Shown here one piece after another: positions 58,700 to 64,000 of a DNA stretch of 64,000 nt (its first letter is position 1; every line of letters starts with the position of its first letter). The DNA lies in contig NZ_JACHFG010000001.1 in the NCBI RefSeq assembly GCF_014201775.1, forward strand, positions 1 through 64,000, in the 5' to 3' direction. Below the pieces are notes generated by a model. The model saw nothing but the letters and a program-made list of their open reading frames with translations, did no database searches and had not been told where the DNA came from. This DNA comes from Borreliella yangtzensis (GTDB lineage Bacteria; Spirochaetota; Spirochaetia; Borreliales; Borreliaceae). The position numbers were made by a program, and so were the translations under genes.

Positions 58700-59062
58700 A
58701 TGTTGATAAATAGAAGATATACAGCAAAGGGCAAAAATTTACCCTCTTCTCCAAAAAAAGTTAGGCCAATAGCCGACAATATACGAGGGGAATCTTATGT
58801 TAAAGCTATTGCAGCGCTTTGTTCTATGCCTAATAAAGGAGCTAAGCTTTTAGAAAAAGTTGTTAAATCAGCAGCATCAAATGCAATGTATCACAACAAA
58901 AATCTTTCCGAAGACATGATATTTATTAAAATAGTCATGGTTGATGATGGACGTCGTCGTAAGAAGATTTGGCCTAGAGCTAGAGGCAGGGCTGATAGGC
59001 TTGTTAATAGAAGTTGTCATATTTTTGTTGAGGTTGATGAAAAAAAGGATATTAAAGGATAA
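58700..59062 (+). CDS. rplV: Ribosomal protein L22
   Basis: A 120-residue L22 (RYTAKGKNLPSSPKKVRPIADNIRG; KVVKSAASNAMYHNKNLS; and the tunnel beta-hairpin GRRRKKIWPRARGRADRL). The ATG follows AAGGAAG; an upstream extension overlapping rpsS in another frame is rejected. Confidence 0.95.
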   Translation: MLINRRYTAKGKNLPSSPKKVRPIADNIRGESYVKAIAALCSMPNKGAKLLEKVVKSAASNAMYHNKNLSEDMIFIKIVMVDDGRRRKKIWPRARGRADRLVNRSCHIFVEVDEKKDIKG

Positions 59063-59065
59063 AGC

Positions 59066-59941
59066 ATGGGTCAAAAAGTACATCCATATAGCTTAAGGGT
59101 AAAAATTAATAAGGATTGGAAATCAAAGTGGTATTTTGATAAAAAGTTGTATTCTACGATTCTTCATGAAGACTTTTTAATAAGATTAGAAATCATGAAG
59201 TTTCTTAAAGGGATTAAGTTTGATATTTCTGATATAGAAATAATTAGAAATAATCCTCAAAAAGTAACGGTAGTAATTGTTACTCCAAGGCCCGGTTCTG
59301 TGATAGGGCTTAAAGGTTCTAATCTTGAAAAGATTGGCCAATTGTTAACTAAAAAAATTTCTAAAAAGATTAGTATTAAAATCAAAGAGGTTAAAAGACC
59401 GGAGCTTGATGCTCAAATTATTGCCAATGGGATTGCAAAACAAGTAGAAAATAGAGTGTCTTATAGGAAAGTTCTAAAATCATCTCTTTCTACTTCTATG
59501 TTAAAGGGTGCTCAAGGGTTAAAAATTAAGATTGCTGGTAGACTTGGTGGGGCTGAGATTGCGAGAAGTTTTGAAGTTAAGGAAGGTCGGGTTCCTTTAC
59601 ATACTCTTAGAGCTAATATAGATTACGGGTTTTCTGAAGCTCAAACTACTTATGGCATTATTGGAGTTAAGGTTTGGTTATTTAAAGGTGAGGTTTTGGG
59701 GAGACAAACCAATTCTGATGCTGGTCAGGTAATAAATAAAAAGCCTTTTAGGGAAAGAAGCGAGACCGTTAAAAATTTTGATAAAATTTTAAATAATAAA
59801 GAAAAGTCTAATGAAAAGCAAACTAGAGGTTTAAATAAAAAAGATGGAGTATCTAAAGACGAAGCAAATCTTTTAAATAAACTTAGTTTGCCTTTTTCTG
59901 AAGAAAGAGTCGATTCTAACGATCAGAATATTGGAGGATGA
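59066..59941 (+). CDS. rpsC: Ribosomal protein S3 with a long C-terminal extension
   Basis: A 291-residue S3: KH domain with TPRPGSVIGLKGSNLEKI and the C-terminal S3 domain (LKIKIAGRLGGAEIARSFEVKEGRVPLHTLRANIDYG). After the normal end near residue 222 comes about 70 residues of charged, low-complexity sequence (KSNEKQTRGLNKKDGVSKDE...), absent from most S3 proteins. It starts 3 bases after rplV. Confidence 0.96.
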   Translation: MGQKVHPYSLRVKINKDWKSKWYFDKKLYSTILHEDFLIRLEIMKFLKGIKFDISDIEIIRNNPQKVTVVIVTPRPGSVIGLKGSNLEKIGQLLTKKISKKISIKIKEVKRPELDAQIIANGIAKQVENRVSYRKVLKSSLSTSMLKGAQGLKIKIAGRLGGAEIARSFEVKEGRVPLHTLRANIDYGFSEAQTTYGIIGVKVWLFKGEVLGRQTNSDAGQVINKKPFRERSETVKNFDKILNNKEKSNEKQTRGLNKKDGVSKDEANLLNKLSLPFSEERVDSNDQNIGG

Positions 59942-59945
59942 TTAG

Positions 59946-60362
59946 ATGTTAAGTCCAAAAAAGGTTAAATATAGGAAAAAGCAGAGAGGAAGATTATCTG
60001 GAGAGGCTCAAAAGGGTAATAAAATTTCTTTTGGCGAATATGGACTTGTTTCTTTGGAGACAAATTTTGTTACTGCTCGACAAATTGAAGCTGCTCGTAT
60101 TGCAATGACTCGTAAAATAAAAAGAGGCGGAAGAGTGTGGATAAGGATATTTCCTGATATCCCTTATACTAAAAAACCAGCTGAAACTAGAATGGGTAAG
60201 GGCAAGGGGGGTGTTGATCATTGGAATGCCCCTGTTAAGCTTGGCACTGTTATGTTTGAAATGGCTGGAGTTGTGGAGGAACTTGCTCAAGAGGCTATGG
60301 CGCTTGCAAGTTCTAAGCTTCCAGTAAAAACCATGTTTGTTGTAAGGCGAGATTTGAGGTAA
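59946..60362 (+). CDS. rplP: Ribosomal protein L16
   Basis: A 138-residue L16 ([62 protein letters not shown]). GGAGG overlaps the rpsC stop. Binds near the A site. Confidence 0.97.
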   Translation: MLSPKKVKYRKKQRGRLSGEAQKGNKISFGEYGLVSLETNFVTARQIEAARIAMTRKIKRGGRVWIRIFPDIPYTKKPAETRMGKGKGGVDHWNAPVKLGTVMFEMAGVVEELAQEAMALASSKLPVKTMFVVRRDLR

Positions 60363-60364
60363 TT

Positions 60365-60565
60365 ATGTTGAAAAATTTTAAGAATTTTACTCTTGAGGAC
60401 ATGAAAGCTAAAAGGCTAGAATTAAAGAAAGAATATTTAGATTTAAGATTTAAATCTGTTGTTGGTCATGTTGAAAATCCTTTAAAGAAAAGAGAGATTA
60501 GGCGTGATATTGCGAGGCTTAATACAATGATTTGTGAATATGAATTAGGTATTAGAAAGGTTTAA
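60365..60565 (+). CDS. rpmC: Ribosomal protein L29
   Basis: A 66-residue L29 ([47 protein letters not shown]). It starts 2 bases after rplP. Sits at the tunnel exit near the SRP and trigger factor site. Confidence 0.95.
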   Translation: MLKNFKNFTLEDMKAKRLELKKEYLDLRFKSVVGHVENPLKKREIRRDIARLNTMICEYELGIRKV

Positions 60566-60573
60566 AAATATAT

Positions 60574-60828
60574 ATGGCAAGAGAAAATAAAAGAGAATTA
60601 ATTGGTAAAGTTGTTAGTGACAAGATGTCTAAGACTATAGTAGTAGAAATTATTCAAAGAAAGATGCATCCAATTTATCATAAATATTTAAAGGTTAGCA
60701 AGAAAGTAAAAGCGCATGATGACAAAGAAGTTTCAAAGGTTGGTGATACGGTAAAAATTATTGAGGCTCGACCTATTAGTAAAGATAAAAGATGGGCTCT
60801 TGTTGAGGTTTTAGAAAAATTAAAATAG
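60574..60828 (+). CDS. rpsQ: Ribosomal protein S17
   Basis: An 84-residue S17 ([67 protein letters not shown]). OB-fold 30S protein. Confidence 0.96.
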   Translation: MARENKRELIGKVVSDKMSKTIVVEIIQRKMHPIYHKYLKVSKKVKAHDDKEVSKVGDTVKIIEARPISKDKRWALVEVLEKLK

Positions 60829-60855
60829 TTTTGATTTTTCTATAGGAGGTTGATT

Positions 60856-61224
60856 ATGATTCAGATGCAAACTTATTTAACAATTGCTGATAATACTGGT
60901 GGTAAGGTAGCCCAATGTATTAAAGTGCTTGGTGGTAGTAAAAGGCGTTATGCCAAAATTGGAGATATAATAACTATTGTAGTAAAGCAAGCAATTCCTA
61001 ATTCTTCTGTTAAAAAAGGAGATGTGTATAAAGCTGTAATTGTCAGAACTTCTAAAGAAGTAAGACGTAAAAATGGAACTTATGTTAGGTTTGATGATAA
61101 TGCTTGCGTGATACTTGATGCCAATTTAAACCCTAGGGGTAAAAGGGTATTTGGGCCTGTTGCAAGAGAACTTAGAGATGCTAATTTCATGAAGGTAATA
61201 TCATTGGCTTCAGAGGTGGTATAG
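60856..61224 (+). CDS. rplN: Ribosomal protein L14
   Basis: A 122-residue L14 ([44 protein letters not shown]). The ATG follows GGAGG at six bases; a TTG two codons upstream overlaps the ribosome-binding site and is not used. Confidence 0.97.
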   Translation: MIQMQTYLTIADNTGGKVAQCIKVLGGSKRRYAKIGDIITIVVKQAIPNSSVKKGDVYKAVIVRTSKEVRRKNGTYVRFDDNACVILDANLNPRGKRVFGPVARELRDANFMKVISLASEVV

Positions 61225-61238
61225 CAAAAGGGGGTTTT

Positions 61239-61544
61239 GTGAAGACAAAGTTGAAGATAGGTGATAGCGTAAAAATTCTTTCTGGAAAAGATAAAGGGAG
61301 AATAGGTAAGATTGTTAGTATAAATAGAAAAAAAAATAAAGTTATTGTTGAATCTTGTAATATGGTTAAAAAAGTTATTAAAGCTAGGACGCCTCAAGAA
61401 AAAGGTAAAATAATAGATAAGGAGGCCGCTATAGATATTTCAAATGTTATGATATTTATCAAAGGAACTTCTTCAAGATTAGGTATTAGATTTGAAAATA
61501 ATGAAAAAATAAGATTTTTAAAAAAAAATGGACAGAGGATATAG
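61239..61544 (+). CDS. rplX: Ribosomal protein L24
   Basis: A 101-residue L24 with KOW motif ([41 protein letters not shown]). It starts at GTG (MKTKLK) with AAGGGGG upstream. Confidence 0.96.
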   Translation: MKTKLKIGDSVKILSGKDKGRIGKIVSINRKKNKVIVESCNMVKKVIKARTPQEKGKIIDKEAAIDISNVMIFIKGTSSRLGIRFENNEKIRFLKKNGQRI

Positions 61545-61549
61545 CGTTT

Positions 61550-62098
61550 ATGAATTATGTTCCTGAATTGAAGAAATATTATAAAGACAATGTTATAAAA
61601 GAGCTTGTTAAGGAATTTGAATATAAATCAATAATGCAGGTTCCCAAGCTTGAAAAAATAGTAATTTCTGTAGGTGTTGGTGAGGCTGTTAAGAATAAGA
61701 AGTTATTAGATTCTGTGGTTTTAGAGCTTGCCCAAATTACTGGTCAGAAAGCTGTGAAGACAAAAGCAAAAAAAGCAATAGCCGGATTTAAAATTAGACA
61801 AGGGCAAGAGATAGGTGCTAAAGTTACACTTAGAGGCAATGTGATGTATGAATTTTTATATAAGCTTATTCATTTGGCATTGCCAAGAGTTAAGGATTTT
61901 AGGGGAATTAATGGTGATGCTTTTGATGGCAATGGAAATTATTCTTTTGGGATAACGGAGCAAATAATATTTTCTGAGATAGACTATGATAGAATAGAGA
62001 GAATATCTGGTTTGAATATTACAATTGTGACAACAGCTTCAAATGATAAAGAAAGCAAAGCTTTGCTTTTGAAATTTGGAATGCCGTTTAGTAATTAA
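61550..62098 (+). CDS. rplE: Ribosomal protein L5
   Basis: A 182-residue L5 ([76 protein letters not shown]). It starts 5 bases after rplX. Binds 5S rRNA. Confidence 0.97.
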   Translation: MNYVPELKKYYKDNVIKELVKEFEYKSIMQVPKLEKIVISVGVGEAVKNKKLLDSVVLELAQITGQKAVKTKAKKAIAGFKIRQGQEIGAKVTLRGNVMYEFLYKLIHLALPRVKDFRGINGDAFDGNGNYSFGITEQIIFSEIDYDRIERISGLNITIVTTASNDKESKALLLKFGMPFSN

Positions 62099-62115
62099 AG
62101 GGATTTATAGGGTAT

Positions 62116-62301
62116 ATGGCTAAAAAATCAATGATTATTAGGGCTTTAAGAAAGCCTAAGTATAAAACAAGGCAGAATAATAGATGTAAGTTATGTGGTC
62201 GTCCAAGAGGATATTTGAGAGATTTTTGTATGTGTCGAATATGTTTTAGAAAATATGCGTCTGAAGGATTAATTCCTGGCGTTTCAAAAGCAAGTTGGTA
62301 A
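62116..62301 (+). CDS. rpsN: Ribosomal protein S14, zinc-binding short type
   Basis: A 61-residue S14 of the C+ (type Z) form with two CxxC pairs: [20 protein letters not shown]. The zinc-free long form is not seen in this window. Confidence 0.97.
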   Translation: MAKKSMIIRALRKPKYKTRQNNRCKLCGRPRGYLRDFCMCRICFRKYASEGLIPGVSKASW

Positions 62302-62310
62302 GGGGAGTTT

Positions 62311-62709
62311 ATGTCGATTACTCATTCAGTAGGGGACATGCTAACTAAATTGAGAAATGCAAGTAGAGTTAAGCATGGATCTGTAGATTTAAAGATGTCT
62401 AATATGAATAAATCAATATTAAACATTCTTAAAAAAGAGGGTTATATTAAGGATTTTAGTTTTTTATCAAAAGAAGGAATTGCTTTTATTAGGGTTTTGT
62501 TAAAGTATGATAACAAAAGAAATTCTGTTATAAATAAAATAGATGCCATTTCCACTCCCGGTAGAAAAATTTATTCTTCATATAAAAAGATGCCAAGAAT
62601 AAAAAATGGATATGGAATATTAATTATATCTTCTTCTCAAGGTGTTATTACCGGTAAGGAAGCTAAAGATAAAAAAATCGGTGGTGAATTGATTTGCTCA
62701 GTTTGGTAA
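62311..62709 (+). CDS. rpsH: Ribosomal protein S8
   Basis: A 132-residue S8 (SVGDMLTKLRNASRVKHGSVDLKMSNMNKSILNILKKEGYI; GYGILIISSSQGVITGKEAKDKKIGGELICSVW). In E. coli it represses the spc genes. SD GGGGAG. Confidence 0.97.
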   Translation: MSITHSVGDMLTKLRNASRVKHGSVDLKMSNMNKSILNILKKEGYIKDFSFLSKEGIAFIRVLLKYDNKRNSVINKIDAISTPGRKIYSSYKKMPRIKNGYGILIISSSQGVITGKEAKDKKIGGELICSVW

Positions 62710-62725
62710 TTTAATAGGGGGATAT

Positions 62726-63268
62726 ATGTCACGCATTGGAAGACTTCCAATAAAAATTCCAGATACTGTTAAGATTGATATTAAAGATAATTTGGTAATA
62801 GTTGAAGGCGTTAGGGGAAGATTAGTTCAAGATATAAAAGACAGTATTAAAGTTAAAGTCGAGAATAGTAGTATTATTGTTAATCGAATTTTTAATGATA
62901 AAAAAGCAAAAGCTTACCACGGTCTTTATAGAAGTTTGATTTTTAATATGGTAAAAGGGGTAACCGAAGGATTTTCTAAGTCTCTTACTATAAATGGCAT
63001 AGGGTATAGGGCAGAGCAACAAGGCAACAGCCTTTTTTTAAGCCTTGGTTATTCAACTCAGTTTGAATATGTCATTCCAGATGGTATTAGTGTAAAACTT
63101 GATGGTAATACTAAAATTTCTGTTGAAGGAATAGACAAGTTTAAGGTTGGTCAGGTTGCTGCTGAAATTAGAAGTTTAAAAAAGCCAGAGCCATATAAAG
63201 GAAAGGGTATTAAGTATGATAATGAAGTTATTAGAAGAAAAGTTGGAAAATCTGGTGTAAAAAAATAA
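62726..63268 (+). CDS. rplF: Ribosomal protein L6
   Basis: A 180-residue L6 ([47 protein letters not shown] at the C-terminus). Standard length, SD GGGGG. Confidence 0.97.
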   Translation: MSRIGRLPIKIPDTVKIDIKDNLVIVEGVRGRLVQDIKDSIKVKVENSSIIVNRIFNDKKAKAYHGLYRSLIFNMVKGVTEGFSKSLTINGIGYRAEQQGNSLFLSLGYSTQFEYVIPDGISVKLDGNTKISVEGIDKFKVGQVAAEIRSLKKPEPYKGKGIKYDNEVIRRKVGKSGVKK

Positions 63269-63285
63269 ATTTTAGGTTAATAGTT

Positions 63286-63645
63286 ATGAAAAAAATAAAA
63301 GAATCAGAACAGAGAAAGCTTAGGCGTAAAAAAAGAATAAAGAGTAAAATAGGGCGTGGAGTAGTTAATAGGCCACGAATTACTATATTTAAATCTAATA
63401 GGTATTTTTATGCGCAAGTTATAGATGATAGTAAGGGGCATACTGTTGCAAGTATTTCTACTATTGAAAAAGGTCTTAATTTAAGCAAGAATATTAATGA
63501 TGTTAAAAAACTTGGAGAAGTTCTTGCTAAAAGGCTTAAGGAAAAAAATATAAATAATCTTATTTTTGACAGAAATGGTTATAAATACCACGGACTTATT
63601 GCAAGTTTTGCAACTTCTTTGAGGGAGTTTGGTATTAATATTTAA
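63286..63645 (+). CDS. rplR: Ribosomal protein L18
   Basis: A 119-residue L18 ([72 protein letters not shown]). The SD is weak (TTAGG). Binds 5S rRNA. Confidence 0.97.
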   Translation: MKKIKESEQRKLRRKKRIKSKIGRGVVNRPRITIFKSNRYFYAQVIDDSKGHTVASISTIEKGLNLSKNINDVKKLGEVLAKRLKEKNINNLIFDRNGYKYHGLIASFATSLREFGINI

Positions 63646-63657
63646 GGGAGTGTATTT

Positions 63658-64000
63658 ATGGTAGATTTTCAGGCTCAGAGGAAGCAGATAGAAAAATTAA
63701 TATCACTCAATAGAGTTACTAAAGTTGTTAAGGGTGGAAGAAGATTCTCTTTTTCTGCATTCATGGTTATTGGAGATGGAGAAGGACATGTTGGTTGGGG
63801 CTTTGGCAAAGCTAATGATGCTAGTGATGCAATAAAAAAAAGTTTAACAAGTGCTAGAAAAAATTTAAGATTTGTTCCTATTAGAAAAGGAACGTTACCA
63901 CATGAGGTTATTGGTTGTTTTAAAAAAGCTAAAGTTTTAATCAAGCCAGCTACTCATGGTACTGGTGTTATTGCAGGGGGTCCTGTTCGTGCTGTAATGG
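63658..64000 (+). CDS. rpsE: Ribosomal protein S5, 5' part (runs off the window end)
   Basis: The first 114 residues of S5: [53 protein letters not shown], then the start of the second domain ([39 protein letters not shown]). The ATG follows AAGGGAG. The remaining ~50 residues lie beyond the window. Confidence 0.96.
   Translation, partial: MVDFQAQRKQIEKLISLNRVTKVVKGGRRFSFSAFMVIGDGEGHVGWGFGKANDASDAIKKSLTSARKNLRFVPIRKGTLPHEVIGCFKKAKVLIKPATHGTGVIAGGPVRAVM

Overview
The window is the centre of a Lyme-disease-group Borrelia (Borreliella burgdorferi sensu lato) chromosome. The evidence is the very low G+C content, the rRNA layout (a solitary 16S gene far from a separately promoted 23S gene), the parA-parZ / parB / gyrA-gyrB / dnaA / dnaN arrangement at mid-chromosome, and protein sequences I recognise as the B31 genes around BB_0421 to BB_0488. 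Those locus names are from memory, and I cannot assign the exact species. I see no insertion sequence, prophage, plasmid segment or CRISPR array.

Layout. (1) 1-5.7 kb, rRNA region: the 5' end of a 23S gene (minus) with its own promoter; a HAD phosphatase and a 3-methyladenine DNA glycosylase lying inside the 16S-23S spacer; tRNA-Ile on the plus strand; a decayed, internally deleted second 16S gene (about 2993-3860); tRNA-Ala; and the intact 16S gene. (2) 5.9-8.9 kb: nucleoside deoxyribosyltransferase, RsmI, and three small conserved genes. (3) 9.0-19 kb, replication and partition block: parA-parZ, parB, a parS palindrome that also forms the apparent gyrBA terminator, gyrA/gyrB, dnaA, the dnaA-dnaN gap (the oriC region), and dnaN. 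(4) 19-25 kb: a DciA-like helicase-loader candidate, rpmH-rnpA-yidC-jag, a sugar epimerase and aldolase. (5) 25-32 kb, minus strand: a tight block chr-chr-rpoN-hpf-HPr-antiporter/EIIA-aspS, which resembles the rpoN/PTS-Ntr operons of other bacteria. (6) 32-40.6 kb: MscS channel, envelope galactolipid synthase, HolA, lipoprotein, UvrC, a LamG/FN3 secreted protein and a TPR protein. (7) 40.7-42 kb: three tRNA-Ser genes, one tRNA-Arg and the SRP RNA, interrupted by a divergent lipoprotein gene that shares a symmetric promoter with tRNA-Arg. (8) 42-53.5 kb: dnaX-ebfC, ndk, lptC-lptA-lptB, pgeF, nif3, lspA, a YmdB-like protein without its metal ligands, murA with Asp in place of the fosfomycin-target Cys, and a MATE transporter. 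(9) 54 kb to the end: tuf and the S10/spc ribosomal protein operon, cut inside rpsE.

Genes left of about 16 kb run mainly on the minus strand and genes to the right mainly on the plus strand, as expected for a central bidirectional origin. Base composition changes at the dnaA-dnaN gap rather than at the gyrB/dnaA divergence: dnaA, although on the plus strand, is A-rich and encodes a Lys/Asn/Ile-rich protein like the other plus-strand genes left of the origin. Minus-strand genes right of the origin (aspS, rpoN, uvrC) show the same lagging-strand composition.

The points most worth checking are the 16S relic, the parS/terminator overlap, the symmetric promoter at 41.7 kb, a perfect 21-bp-arm hairpin inside pgeF, the PTS-Ntr-like rpoN cluster with EIIA fused to an antiporter, and the apparently inactive YmdB homologue.
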